From the NCBI GenBank assembly GCA_905160935.1, contig CAJHZI010000416.1:1706501-1770500 (forward strand): DNA of 64,000 nucleotides. Direction: 5' to 3'. Below the pieces are notes generated by a model. That model made no database searches, was not told where the DNA came from, and was given only the letters and a program-made list of their open reading frames with translations. The position numbers and the translations under genes were made by a program. The stretch comes from Enchytraeus crypticus (lineage: Eukaryota > Annelida > Clitellata > Enchytraeida > Enchytraeidae). The number at the start of each line of letters is the position of its first letter. Position 1 is the stretch's first letter. Shown one piece after another: positions 44,101-54,774 of this stretch.

Positions 44101-47100
44101 TTACTCATCAGAACATTCATTTCAGAATGAAACATAGGCCTACCTTTGTTTCGAAGTTAATTACACGTACAAAGAACTGTTACTGTTAAGAAGGTGCTTT
44201 GGCTTAAAATGTAACTTAATTAATTATCCATTTCTGCCGCTTTCCAAATCTGCAATATTACTCCTTTAATATTTGTAGTGTTAGATTGTGACAAAATAAA
44301 GGAACAGATTATAATTATTAACCATAATCGCAATCATACCGGAGAAAATTAGACTGAGTAAGAGTAACATTACAGGTATTTCTTTAGTTGGTCGATTACA
44401 GTTCAGTCTAACATTAAAATGTTTGCCGTTTAATTCAATGGTTCAAGATTCAAATCTATTAGTATAAATAACACTGGATGTTGCCATCGTTTTTTTTTTC
44501 TCAAAAATCAGTTTAATTCCAGGACTTCAGTTCTAGTTTGACTGCAAAGAAAGACGTTATAGTTAAGTATTAGTCATTAGAATAATTTCCACTGCAAAAT
44601 TAAAATACTAATAATTAAACATTCAAGAATGAATAATAATACAAAGTTTATTGAAAGTTATGTAGAGGTTGCGTATGTTTTTGTATTATAAGAGATATTT
44701 TCAGAAACAGTCCAGCTGAGATTCTAACAAATTATCCCCTCCTTATAAGGCAAGTTTGCTACCTTCTTAATATTCACAAATCCTAACATTCCTTAGAAAA
44801 GATTGTATACTTAGCGTTCAGAAGTGTTTGCTAATTAATTTCATGGCGTTTATGAAACTAGTCATACCAAGCTTCCACCATTGCTCGCTCCTTTGGAAAG
44901 ACAGGTCTATCATCGAGATGTTGTAGGTCTTTCTGAAAATGTTTACAATTTCATTTGTAGAGCCAGCGTTAATGTCAACTTCAAATGAAAGATCAAGTTA
45001 TAAGAAGCAGTTAGATAATCCATTATGTGCATTGTAGTTTAAACTTCTATTTTGAAACAAATATTGCACACGGTCGGTAAGATACTTGACCGCGGATCAC
45101 TATATGCGGGGGTTCAAATCCTGGGCTCACCCGTCACTGACATCACTATCACTTTTGAGTGAGGAAACTGACGTTATACTTAGCTTACCAGCTTTACACA
45201 CACAGTTAAACACTGCCACAACTTTACTGACTATTTCACTATCCTTAAGAAAGAGCATTATTATCAGTTATTGTCCCAGTGATGGTTTGGACTGCATGAA
45301 AATATAGAAAGTAAAAACAACAGTCAAATAATGACGTCTCTTCAGCAGATTGAACACTAAAAGCCTCAGAATATTACGTATACTCAATTGCTCTCTCACC
45401 TCCGGGAAACGACACAAATACTACCTGCAACACTACACAGTATTTTAATAGGAAAAGCGCAAAACATATAGAATATTAAATCATAAATTAAAGACAGGCA
45501 TGCAAAATAGACATCACTTAATTAAACAATATAATAAATATTTACTTATATGAGATATCACATCTCAATCTTGCGGATAGTGATGTATATGACTTTGCTA
45601 TTGATTGAGATCATAGCAGGAAGTGGGTTGGAGAGTCTATTCTAGTGGCAATAAAGTGAGCGCAATAAAGATCGATGATGTTTTACTTAAATGTCCATTT
45701 AAATAAGAACCAACTATAGGCAATCATGAACAGTAATAAAAATAAATCAATGCAATCCTATAAAAATCTTCATTACGAAATTAATTTAAAAAATCATAAG
45801 ATTAAAGAAACTAAGCAACAGTCACTTAAGATAACACACTTGGGATCAATAGTACACACAGTACATACATGTATAACAGAAATTTTACATTACATTATTA
45901 TTTAAAATAAAACTTCAGGTAATCATTAATGAACAACTAAGAGCAGTATTACCAACATAAACCAAAGACGCCATTGATGAACACCACGATGAACTTCACA
46001 AATCACCAATAATTCAAGATACCTAATAAATTATAGATCTATATAATTCAAAAGATCTGTAATAAGTGGTCTTTCTGTCAATGCTAATCTTAAAAGTTAT
46101 AATGCTCCTTTTTGGTTTTTCTTAATATATTATTTAGGCGATACAGAAATGCACTATCATTATCTAGAGTGTATCATCATGCGATGCACTCTGGAATATT
46201 TTAGACATATGATATCAAGATCAGGTAGCGCGGGATGCTTCACATTTCACAGATAATCAGTAGTGCCATGCCACACAAATACAAACTAATTACTCACTAT
46301 GTTAGCAATCATGGTCTTGCGATAGTCTGGTATTTTTCTGATGACGGGATTTCCCATCAGGTTCAGGACTCTCTGTTCAATCATACACGTTATATCATCA
46401 CAAGGAATATATTGGTTAAATTGAACGTCTGCTTAGATTGGTTACATTGAACGTCTGCTTAGATTGGTGAGATTGAATGTCTGCTTAGATTGGTGAGACT
46501 GAACGTCTGCTAAGATTTGTGAGTTTGAACGTATGCATTTAATTGTAACTAATTAGCATTAAATTAAATTAATGAACCACATTTCTTATTCTTTTTCATC
46601 CTTATATGTCCTATAATGTTCAGCAATACTGCCGAATCAAAGCATATTTCAACTAAATTTGAATATCCTCTGGTATAACCTAAGAGTCACTATTGTAACC
46701 TAGACCAACCTATAGCACAGTTCTGTTTTCATTCTTAGAAACGATACAAGTTAACCGATGATTCCTGAATAAATAATCTTCTATTTGACGCTGTGTTCTT
46801 CAAATCATCATAAACAAGTGGTTTAACGTCCGGATTATATTCTTACAATGACATCAGAGACAGCTGCAAGTGCAGCACTACAGCAAGTGAATGATAGAAG
46901 ACTATTATTTAGTCTTCTTAAATAATAAAAAATTATGCAGCAAATTAAAAACACAAATAAGAAAATTCTATAAAAAGTGAGTTTAGTAAAATGTCGATGG
47001 AGGGATAAATTTAATCAACAGTTAGTCAGTATATGTGGGTTCAAATCCTGGGCTCGCTCGTCACTGATAACGCTTTCGAGAGATGAAACTGACGTTAACA

Positions 47101-50100
47101 TCGACTTTACAGCTTTACATCTTAAGAGTAATTTCATTTCTCTAGAACATCAATGACCTAAGCAGAAATAAACTTGCTCTGACCGCTGTAACTACTGTAT
47201 CTTATCAGTAATTTCATTTCTCTAGAACATCAATGACCTAAGCAGAAATAAACTTGCTCTGACCGCTGTAACTACTGTATCTTACCAGTAACTTCATTTC
47301 TCTGAGAACCTCGATGATCTGAGGGTCGTCGATACGGTTGTGCGAGAGATCGAGCACGCCGAGGTTGTGACAGAGCGCCAGGTGCTGCAGATCTTCCTTA
47401 GTCTGGACCTTGTTGTGAGACATCAGCAGCGAGTGAAACTTCGGCAGGCAAGCTGCACAGATACATCCATGAAGTAAGCACAACAAAAGTTGACAGTAAA
47501 TTTAAATGAAAAACTACATGAAAGAATCTTTATTTGTATTCATTTAAGGAAGTCATTAATCATCCGTTTCAGAATACCTAAATTTATGTAGTATGGAACA
47601 CTTTAGTACTTATTGACAAAATCAATACAAGAATATCAATCATACCGCTGAATGTAGTAAATATTCAAATTAAAATCGAACAAATATTTCAAATTTAGAG
47701 TCGCCAATTTTAGAATATATTTTAGTACAGCGAAAACAAATACAAGGACTACCCTTGTGCAACTCTAGTAACTTGAACAGCGAGATGTGGATAAGAATAT
47801 TTGCTGATGACTTACAGAGATTTTCAATGACAGTTATGCCGTTGTTGGAGATGTTGAGAGTGTCGAGGTTGGCGCAGTGCTGGAGATTGTCGATACGTCT
47901 GAGGAGGTTCTGCTGCAGATAGAGACAGCGTAGCTCAGCCTGAGCTTCCAGTCCTGAGATCTCGTCAATGCCGTTACATTCCAGCCACAGGCACTTCAGT
48001 CCCGTGTACTCCTCCAGGTTCTCTATCCTAGCAAATCCTGCGCACAACACAACATCTAGGCAGTGTACACCACAGAATATATATAGACCAAACATATACG
48101 CATGCGCCGTAAGATGGTAGGAGACACTTAAGCAGAAAAACCTGGAAGGCAACAGAATACCAGCTCAAAAGCCATATTTTTCAAAACTGAAGGCTTCATT
48201 AAAGTTTGGTAAAGCCTGTGTGGTGGAATCAACTCATTGGTCAGTTGAGTGCTTTTATTGAGCGTGAAAGCAGACTATGAGTATTCCTGGAATATGCACT
48301 TTGGATTGCCAATTGGCAGAATAAAAGAGAAAGTTTATCTACAATATATTAACTGTTCTCGTCAGCTGATCAGAAAGATGCGATCTGTTTCAGAATATTC
48401 TAGTGCAGAACAGTGGCCGTCTAGAGAGTCATAAAAGTACAAAAAGTATTGACTTTGTCTATAAACAACAGGTGCAGAGGAGAATTAAGGGCAAAACTTA
48501 GATGTTGAGCACAGAGGCAAATATTTGAGTGCTCTACTTGTCACAATGGTATCATTCAACCAGTGAGTCTTGCCTTACATTTAGAGTTGCGTAAATGGCT
48601 ATGTTAGACATTTTGTTGCTGACACAACATGTCATTAGTAGTTAGTGTTGTTTCAGGTACATTCAAGAATAAAGTTTATACGCCAAACGTGTAGCATGCA
48701 TGTGCAAATTTGCGAGTAAGCAAAAAGAAGAAGAAAATTCTTCAAAAATTATACTTTCCAAAGCCAAAGTTAAATAAAATTTGGTATAGGCAAAACCTGT
48801 ATTGTGTGTGGAACATTGAAGAATAGACCTACCGTAAACTGCACGTGTCGTAAAAAGCGGCTGAGCAACTAAGAACTGAGGAAAGCAACAAGAAACCACA
48901 TCAGAAACATATTATTTGCAAGCTATAGGCAAAATTAAGGTGTGGATAAGGCTTTTGCAAAGAGATAAACTGATTAAGCGAAGGAGTGCTTCTTACGGAG
49001 AGTGAAAAGCAGCATGAGAGTAGGAATATATACCTTGAACCTGCCACTTAGCAGAACACTGGAGAGAGAGAGAAATAAGCAGAGCCTTTGAGATGGAATT
49101 AAAGTGTTCGTGATGGGTACTTAAGTAAACAACTACAGTAACCCACTACTACATGATGTGTCGGCATCTTCAGGCGTCAGGCACATACCTGCTAGTAATT
49201 TTCAAAATTTATTAAGTTGGCAGACCTTCAAACCAATCAGACCACTTATGCCCCTATAAGCCCTGGCATTAACTTTATTTATCAATAATCAATGTAAAAA
49301 AATTCCACATATTCTCCAGTCAGTACGTTAAACTTCCTTTTAATGTATATTTACTTGCAATTTTCACCATAGAATATATTTTATCCAAAAACTACACTCA
49401 GCTTCAAATATCATCTTTGTGTGTTAAAACTTAAATCAAATAATTTTGCACTGATAACGGAAAAATTTATTTTTCAAGCTATATTGGTGTGACAAGGATA
49501 ACAAAAACTGCTAATGATAAGAAAATTAACATCGTAAATCAAAAACTTTTTACCTTTATAATGCAGATAGAGAACGTCATTGAGATGAGGTGTTCTGTAA
49601 AGCTTCTGTTCCTTGCAGTGTTTCAACAGAAATTCTTTCGTCATTCTACACGTAAAATGAAATAGATTAGCTCTGCAAAGATATCTTACACTCGTTTTTA
49701 AATCAATAATTAATGAAGCCATGTTTAAATTATCTCTGACACTGATATACTTCAAATTCTACATTAAACTTTCAATAACGTTTAAGAGTAAAAAAACTTT
49801 CATAAACTTCATTTAGTATCTGAGATTATAATTTATCTATCTACTCTGTAAGAAAATTGAACAAACCGAGGAAATTTATCCAAGTTCCTGTTACCATTTG
49901 TAGCGATAGATCTATCAGAACAATCAGTACGGTGTTGAGGAGGTATTTCCGTGGAGCCAGTAGTAATTTTCAAACTGCTTTCGCAAGTCATATCCTTTTC
50001 ACTTACCAGAGTATCACCTCGCTCATCTGTAGACATATCTGCAACAGAATTAGTCTGCTGCAATGATTCATGGACTGAAGATTTCTCCTTCGCTTGTCCG

Positions 50101-53071
50101 CTAGCTATAACTCTATCGTCACTCTGAAAACATCACACTACTAGTCCTAAAATACAAGTAAAATTAAACAATCAGTAATAATTATCATACTATTTTCGAT
50201 ATTCTCGTTCCAAGAATGGGAATTGATGCTATCGACTGTGCCGATGCAGAGTTGATTGCGTCTCATGTCAAACTAAGCGTCATCCAGGCAAAACTGTGAT
50301 GTAATGATAAGTACTGTAATCGTTCTGACATATAAATAGTGACCTATCTGCAGTTTCATTTATTATAGTGTTTGACCTTACTTTCTAAATACAAATTCAT
50401 TTACTTCGATTCTAAATAGTTTTTAATTTCTATTTGTTTGCAGAATAATACAAAAGAAATCTCCTTTTGTAAACAAATAATTTATCAGAAAATGATCCAA
50501 TTCAAAAGCACCGTGCACAATTGAAGACATGATCCTAATGCATCAATATTTATACGTTCAAGAATTCTTTTTAATATTTGTAATTTATAAATAAATAGAG
50601 ATCAGACAAAATAAATGAGCTACAAATATAAGTAGAGTCAAACTTAAAGTTATTAACCTGACAATTTAAGCTCTCATCACTCTTTTTCAAGCATCCATTA
50701 GTAGAATTGGGATTAGTATTTGAAGCTTTTACTGCAAGATTAGGGCTTGCTTCAAGCTTAGTTGCTTCAGACGGAGATTCCGAAGCCAAAATAAGATCTT
50801 GTGATGAAGTCACATCTTCTATCTGTATACGGTTGGTCCTTTTCTGACCTACAAGGACAAAATTGTAAACTCATAAAAAACTAACTAAAAAAGAAAGATC
50901 AATCATTGGAGTGCAATATCATCCATGACAAAGTTTAACATCATTTATCCCAGTTTCTAAACCCTGATTAATCTCACTAAGAAATGACAGACTATCCTTA
51001 TGTTTTAAGGCTCATGAAGTATTGACACTAAAAAATCACTAAAATTCTTCTACTCTGGATTTAATTGTATTTCAATCGAGACAGAAAGCAACCACTAGGA
51101 AACATTTTGCACAGGTTAGATTTCTGTCAAAACAGAAAACAAACTTTAAATAGAGTTATTTTGTTTAGTCTAATACTGATATCAGCATTAGAGAATTATT
51201 GACATTATTCAAACTGAAGCACTATGGATTTGATTCAGTATAATTACAGAAACTGGTTGTTTAGTCAGGCAGACCTTACGATATTATAGCACGGATTCAC
51301 AGATAATTTCATGAAAATGACTATAAATTACAAATATTCATTCTCATCTAAGTAAGTAAAATTGGCCAATTTTCCATGATTCACTAATATCTTAGCAATT
51401 TTCATAATTATAGTGCAGCCACAACAATGTTCAAAAAATAACAATTGACTACGAACCCTGAAAAATATCATTCGGAAAATTTGAAAAATATAAATTGTAC
51501 AGGTATTCTCTGCTTTAGGTAAAGATTTATAAAATATAATAATACCCTAGAAGCAGCGTAACAAAGTAATTTATGAACAGTAGTAAATGATTTTTGATTA
51601 CTTCTGAAAGGAATATCATATCACTTTGCAATATAGAAATAATTTAATTCATGCATAACTGCACTCATATAAAGTAGAGTGGTCACTATTTAATCAACAC
51701 TAGATGAAGCATACCAGTAATTTCTTCAACTAAGAGTTTTTTATCTCCACTCCCCATTATCTCATCTGGTAGCCCTAGGACATTAGTCTTAGCTTTATTA
51801 TGAACACCGAACAAACTAGGTAGTTCATCATCATTGGACACATCATTTACGGCATCATCCTTTCTTCCATCATCTCCTACACATGAAAACAAAACAGGAG
51901 TAGGTTGATTCGCAAAATAACGCAATAAGGTAATATATAGTAACATTGAAATATCCTATCAATGCACCTTCAATTACATTGAGAATTCGAAAAAAGAAAT
52001 GAACACAATCATACGCAGTAAGAAACAAAGATTCAAAAGGTTCAAATCCTGGGCTCAACCATCACTGACATTGATTTCGAGTGAGGAAACTGACGTTAAC
52101 ATTAGCTTTTTTAAAGATTCAATAGACAGTGTAATAATTTCAATCACAGAAAAAATTCATAAATAAAGTTTAATAGACTTAATTATACCAAAGATTCTAC
52201 TAGCTTCGTTTACCACAGCCATATTCTAGGAGTTACTATAGGAGAAAGATTGGAATCTAAATACAGTTATGTCAAGTAAATTGCTTCAGAGCAGACAGAA
52301 CATGTTGCAATTCCATACCAAAAGCTTAAAAACTTGAACAATTTTCAAACAAGGCAGTAACTATCCATCACAAATGAAAATATCTAACAACAAAAAGCAA
52401 ATAATTAGCATACTAAGTTGCATATTAATTATGAAAGAGAAGACCACAAGACCACATTATGTAACAGTTAATTAAATATTTATTTATGACTTTCTTCTTT
52501 GCTTATATCGCACTTATTCAATCATCATTTAGACATCACATGACTATTGACTATTTATTTATGGTTTAATATATTATCACATTAAGCTATGTTATATACA
52601 TATATACAGGACATGTGAGTAAAACAAGACAGAAGATAAATAAATAATGAGCTTTTGATATAGTAAGTCAGTGGAATATCATGGCCGAAAGTTTCGTCTG
52701 GTTCTTTTTTTCAATAATTATCATTATTTAAAATAATTATTAAACTAAAGATTATATTCAGCTTTATTTCGAGCTCTCAGAGCACTCAACATTATTGAAA
52801 ATCATAATTTCAGGAGTGCAAATGAATTTTTCATTAATATTTAATAAACTAATACTAAAGTTTAAATAGGTGATCTGAATATCAATAGAAGACTAAATAG
52901 TAAATAAAAACCTGTAATAAAGAGATCTAGAGTTTTCTTTAGAGTTGAACATCCATCAAGTCTATTTGACAGATTTTCTTCTTTGACATCTGCCTTTTCA
53001 GTAGACTCAGGAAGATGATTAACTGAAGCAATTAATTCATTACAATTACCAAGTTCTTCTATTACAGGCAT
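40987..53071 (-). CDS. DNAAF1: Dynein axonemal assembly factor 1 (LRRC50/ODA7)
   Basis: Thirteen exons, in coding order: 52912-53071, 51715-51876, 50658-50848, 49867-50123, 49554-49645, 47816-48037, 47286-47452, 46298-46372, 44868-44932, 43543-43628, 42634-42729, 41571-42112, 40987-41112. Phases match at all joins; 746 aa. Residues 1-257 are an acidic, Ser/Thr-rich N-terminal extension without motifs. Residues 258-~440 form the leucine-rich repeats ([94 protein letters not shown]). An LRR-cap region follows ([17 protein letters not shown]), then a charged helix ([20 protein letters not shown]) and a low-complexity acidic tail. DNAAF1 is a cytoplasmic factor needed to preassemble outer and inner dynein arms before transport into motile cilia. 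The identity rests on the LRR and cap; the long N terminus is less certain. Confidence 0.93.
41571..42112 (-). CDS. DNAAF1 exon 12 (acidic, Ser/Cys repeat tail)
   Basis: A 542-base exon: [19 protein letters not shown], then a [11 protein letters not shown] unit repeated several times with VDNRSG spacers, then [20 protein letters not shown] and [12 protein letters not shown]. The repeats are translated minisatellite and are likely variable between individuals. The antisense frame (41734-41937) is a shadow. Confidence 0.85.
42634..42729 (-). CDS. DNAAF1 exon 11
   Basis: Encodes [20 protein letters not shown] and [11 protein letters not shown]. Acceptor TTGAACAG, donor CAATG|GTATTT. Confidence 0.88.
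42840..43225 (-). repeat. Intronic duplicate (copy 1) carrying a nested family-G insert
   Basis: ACCACTATTGTAACCTAGAT, GATTCCTGAATAAATAATCT, TTTAACGTCCGGATTATATT and GCTGCAAGTGCAGC match 46655-46905 in the same orientation. Bases ~42862-43003 are absent from the other copy and are a family-G repeat with an AAT/AAC tract. Confidence 0.85.
43543..43628 (-). CDS. DNAAF1 exon 10
   Basis: Encodes [20 protein letters not shown] and QKITDSVN, the conserved charged helix. The acceptor TTGTGTAG is repeated twice more upstream within 42-bp tandem units. Confidence 0.9.
43625..43757. repeat. 42-bp tandem repeat over the DNAAF1 exon 10 acceptor
   Basis: Three copies (starting 43625, 43667, 43709) of AACCCTACACAATCATCAGA then GTTCAACATCAAGCTCTGAT. 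On the minus strand each contains the acceptor TTGTGTAG: exact in copies 1 and 3, changed to TTGTGTAT in copy 2. Confidence 0.92.
43797..44092. repeat. 27-bp minisatellite (AGACAAGTACAGAAGAGTTA)
   Basis: About eleven copies alternating GAGAGC and GAGATC variants, in DNAAF1 intron 9. The unit is a multiple of three, so the plus strand stays open as a pseudo-peptide repeat. Confidence 0.93.
44868..44932 (-). CDS. DNAAF1 exon 9 (LRR cap)
   Basis: A 65-base exon encoding [20 protein letters not shown] and A, with the Trp codon split into exon 10. [11 protein letters not shown] is the signature after the LRRs. Confidence 0.93.
45068..45200 (+). mobile_element. SINE-A
   Basis: CGGTCGGTAAGATACTTGAC, B box GGGGTTCAAATCCTGGGCTC, GTCACTGACATCACTATCAC, GAGTGAGGAAACTGACGTTA and AGCTTACCAGCTTTAC. 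Missing only the first bases of the head. It lies antisense in DNAAF1 intron 8. Confidence 0.8.
46298..46372 (-). CDS. DNAAF1 exon 8
   Basis: A 75-base exon encoding [20 protein letters not shown] and MIANI, the final LRR. Acceptor GATTGAACAG, donor ATA|GTGAGT. Confidence 0.93.
46400..46530. repeat. 26-bp tandem repeat (TTGAACGTCTGCTTAGATTG)
   Basis: Five copies just upstream (minus strand) of the DNAAF1 exon 8 acceptor. Unlike the exon 10 case, the unit does not include the splice site. Confidence 0.85.
46655..46905 (-). repeat. Intronic duplicate (copy 2), without insert
   Basis: Second copy of the block at 42840-43225, in DNAAF1 intron 7. At the insertion point it reads TCTGGTATAACCTAAGAGTC, giving the empty site. 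The two copies differ at a few per cent of positions by eye. Confidence 0.85.
47030..47120 (+). mobile_element. SINE-A, 5'-truncated
   Basis: GGGTTCAAATCCTGGGCTCG, TCACTGATAACGCTTTCGAG, GATGAAACTGACGTTAACAT and GACTTTACAGCTTTACA. It ends exactly where the exon-7-derived tandem repeat begins. Confidence 0.75.
47121..47317. repeat. 80-bp tandem repeat derived from the DNAAF1 exon 7 donor region
   Basis: Two 80-base copies (47121-47200, 47201-47280), identical except for about three bases, precede the exon. Their first ~37 bases (AGTAATTTCATTTCTCTAGA..ATCAATGACC) resemble the exon end (AGTAACTTCATTTCTCTGAG..CTCGATGATC, 47287-47317). In both copies the donor GT is mutated. Confidence 0.9.
47286..47452 (-). 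CDS. DNAAF1 exon 7 (LRRs)
   Basis: Encodes [40 protein letters not shown] and [15 protein letters not shown]; donor CTG|GTAAGA. The last ~37 bases of this exon, with the adjoining donor, are echoed twice in degenerate form downstream (47121-47280). Confidence 0.95.
47816..48037 (-). CDS. DNAAF1 exon 6 (LRRs)
   Basis: Encodes [60 protein letters not shown] and [13 protein letters not shown]: three to four LRRs of the SDS22-like type. Donor TCTCT|GTAAGT. Confidence 0.95.
48150..48335 (+). mobile_element. Family-D repeat, diverged
   Basis: GGCAACAGAATACCAGCTCA, AAGCCATATTTTTC, GCGTGAAAGCAGACTATGAG and TTTGGATTGCCAATTGGCAG follow the family-D order. The 3' hairpin is kept as TTGCCAATTGGCAG with a base change. 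Confidence 0.6.
48865..49080 (+). mobile_element. Family-D repeat
   Basis: AACTGAGGAAAGCAACAAGA, AACCACATCAGAAAC, GAGTGCTTCTTACGGAGAGT and ACCTTGAACCTGCCACTTAG, ending in a GAGAGAGAGA tail. In DNAAF1 intron 5, antisense to the gene. Confidence 0.75.
49554..49645 (-). CDS. DNAAF1 exon 5
   Basis: Encodes [20 protein letters not shown] and [10 protein letters not shown], the conserved start of the DNAAF1 LRR domain. Its own ATG could serve as a start in a shorter isoform. Confidence 0.9.
49867..50123 (-). CDS. DNAAF1 exon 4 (donor uncertain)
   Basis: Acceptor GTTTTCAG; encodes [20 protein letters not shown], later [15 protein letters not shown]. Two donors compete: CCTCG|GTTTGT at 49866 keeps frame and gives FPR joined to MTKEF; the stronger-looking AATG|GTAACA at 49894 would run straight into a stop at the start of exon 5. 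Confidence 0.65.
50658..50848 (-). CDS. DNAAF1 exon 3
   Basis: Acceptor CCTTGTAG; encodes [20 protein letters not shown] through [20 protein letters not shown] and SDESLNCQ; donor TCAG|GTTAAT. Ser/Asn-rich, no domain. Confidence 0.7.
51715..51876 (-). CDS. DNAAF1 exon 2
   Basis: Acceptor CATGTGTAG; encodes [40 protein letters not shown] and [11 protein letters not shown]; donor ACTG|GTATGC. The phase fits both neighbours. Confidence 0.7.
52037..52115 (+). mobile_element. SINE-A, head-truncated
   Basis: GGTTCAAATCCTGGGCTCAA, CATCACTGACATTGATTTCG, AGTGAGGAAACTGACGTTAA and CATTAGCTTTTTTAAAG. In DNAAF1 intron 1, antisense. Confidence 0.75.
52912..53071 (-). CDS. DNAAF1 exon 1
   Basis: ATG at 53071 begins [20 protein letters not shown]; the exon ends LDLFIT with a donor ACAG|GTTTTT and phase 1. 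It is acidic and not obviously conserved. A non-coding first exon may lie upstream: GAAACAG precedes the ATG and could be an acceptor. Confidence 0.65.
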
Positions 53072-53689
53072 TCTGTTTCAATTTTACCTATTAATGCGAT
53101 AAAAGATACCAATTATTTACCAAATTCATATAAAAGTATGCAAAATTTGATCGATTAAATTAAGAATTTAATCCGCAACTAAATTGAGAAATCTTATATC
53201 TTCAAAATTAGTTTTAAAATCCATTTCACCCGTTTATTTTCAGTATATAATTAATGCATTTAAGTAGAACAACTGATTTGTCTTCCTAAAGTAGTAAAGG
53301 TTATTTAACTTTATTTAAATGCTAAATTTAGAATTGTATTCAGATTGGAAGGTAAGTTAGATTTAGTCTAACTGTTCATCAAAATCAGAGCTAAAATTTT
53401 AAGAAATCAGTTGATCAATCAAGCGAAGACTATTTAAAATCGCTTAATAAAAATTAAATTCTTTGTTTCTAATATATAGTAGTATTTACTTGAATTTATT
53501 TTATTATATCGGTTGAAATAAAAAAATGTTGGTTACATCCAAACAAATAATTAACAAAGCAGTCGGGCGATATTATACAATATTTAGCATTTGTAACCAT
53601 GGTAATACGCTACTAGTTTCACCGTCGTCAACGACAACCTCAAGCAACAACAACAACAACAATAATATATTAGAATAATAATAGTAACA

Positions 53690-53945
53690 ATAATAACAAC
53701 AATTAGAGTTCTACGGTCATCAATGACATCATCGAGCACTATTGAGACAAAATCAAGCCGGCGAGAAAATGAAGGTCCAAAAACGGTGCAAATTCCAAAA
53801 TCCAGAAATTCAGTCCAAAGTGCTACAGTCATCAATGACAACATCGAGCACTATTAAGACAAAATCAAGCCGGCGAGAAAAAGAAGGTCCAAAAACGGTG
53901 CAAATTCCTAAACCCAGAAAATCAGTCCAAAGTAATTAAGAACTA
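53690..53945 (+). repeat. Family-G repeat, two tandem copies
   Basis: The block TATTGAGACAAAATCAAGCC..GGTGCAAATTCC..AATCAGTCCAAAGT occurs twice in succession (from 53737 and from 53851), preceded by an AAC/AAT tract. An open frame reading SRREKEGPKTVQIPK across both is repeat-derived. Confidence 0.85.
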
Positions 53946-54139
53946 AGAAATCCAAGCACTAAGAAATCCAAGCCGACGTGCAATATACAGTAAGCAAAAA
54001 AGGGTTTTAAAACATTGCAAATCCAATATCAAGTAAATCAGTTCATCTGTTACAAATAAATTACGTTTCTTGAACAAGTAAATCAGTTCAAAGATCCAAA
54101 AGCAAATTAAGAAATTAAAGGAACTTTAAGGAAGACATA

Positions 54140-54382
54140 GAATGTTTTAATAGCGTAGGGGTAACGTCATGAAGTTTTATATGGCAGGATCCTGAGGTGA
54201 ATTGAACCCTCGTGGGTTCGAATCCCAGCCGCGCTGATCTGAGAGTAAAATCTAGGATATTCACTGGACTAGTTATACGGAAAATGGTCTAAATTGCCTA
54301 ACGGTTTAAACATGTGGTATTAAAATGTGATAGATATCAACATAATTGATTATTCACTATAATGCGTGTTTACTTTTTTTGA
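54140..54382 (+). mobile_element. SINE-B, full length
   Basis: A-box region TAGCGTAGGGGTAACGTCAT, perfect B box GTGGGTTCGAATCCCAGCCG, then a body with GTTATACGGAAAATGGTCTA and an end GCGTGTTTACTTTTTTT. The head folds poorly as a tRNA, so this is a SINE rather than a tRNA gene. Confidence 0.82.
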
Positions 54383-54764
54383 AGGTTGAGATATTCGCGT
54401 GCCTTCCGCAGCTACTGTATAAGTTATACTCAAAGATCTTTAAAATAGGTTTTTCTTTATTCTATGCGCCTTCCGTGGTTTGAAACTTAATGCTGGGTAC
54501 CTGAGTGACAGGCACCCAGCATTACTCTTCAAACCACACCTATGCTTGCACGCTGCACATCGACCTTGACCGGTGCGAAACTGGTCCAGCAGAACCCAAC
54601 TACAACAAAGAAGATCGAAGCCAACTGGTGTAGCTGCAGTGTCTGGTGTCAAATGATGATTTTCTACATCTGCCTTTTCCCTTAATTTTCTCCATCTGAT
54701 TAATTTTCGAGTGCGCACTCCTGGGGTTGTTGAAGCGATACCGGTTTCCTAGAAACTAGACGAA

Positions 54765-54774
54765 ATGGAGGATG
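54765..54774 (+). CDS. Possible TMEM30 micro-exon 1 (speculative)
   Basis: ATGGAGGATG before GTTTTC would provide a start and a phase-1 G that completes the Asp codon of the next exon, giving MEDDTNFKQQR. The donor is poor and N-terminal tails of CDC50 proteins are usually 25-45 residues, so another first exon is equally likely. Confidence 0.12.

Noticed and set aside
53742-53939. 65-codon frame with a repeated SRREKEGPKTVQIPK motif
   Set aside because: Spans two tandem family-G repeats; other copies at 32390 and 42868 do not keep the frame.
54150-54240. Possible tRNA gene with a perfect B box
   Set aside because: The head does not form a plausible cloverleaf and is followed by a body repeated at 18661-18900 and 55150-55370; it is a SINE. 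The same holds for SINE-A and SINE-C heads.
54440-54718. 92-codon minus-strand frame near the divergent promoter region
   Set aside because: No domain, no splice partners and it would run against TMEM30; the start is not supported. Could be revisited with transcript data.
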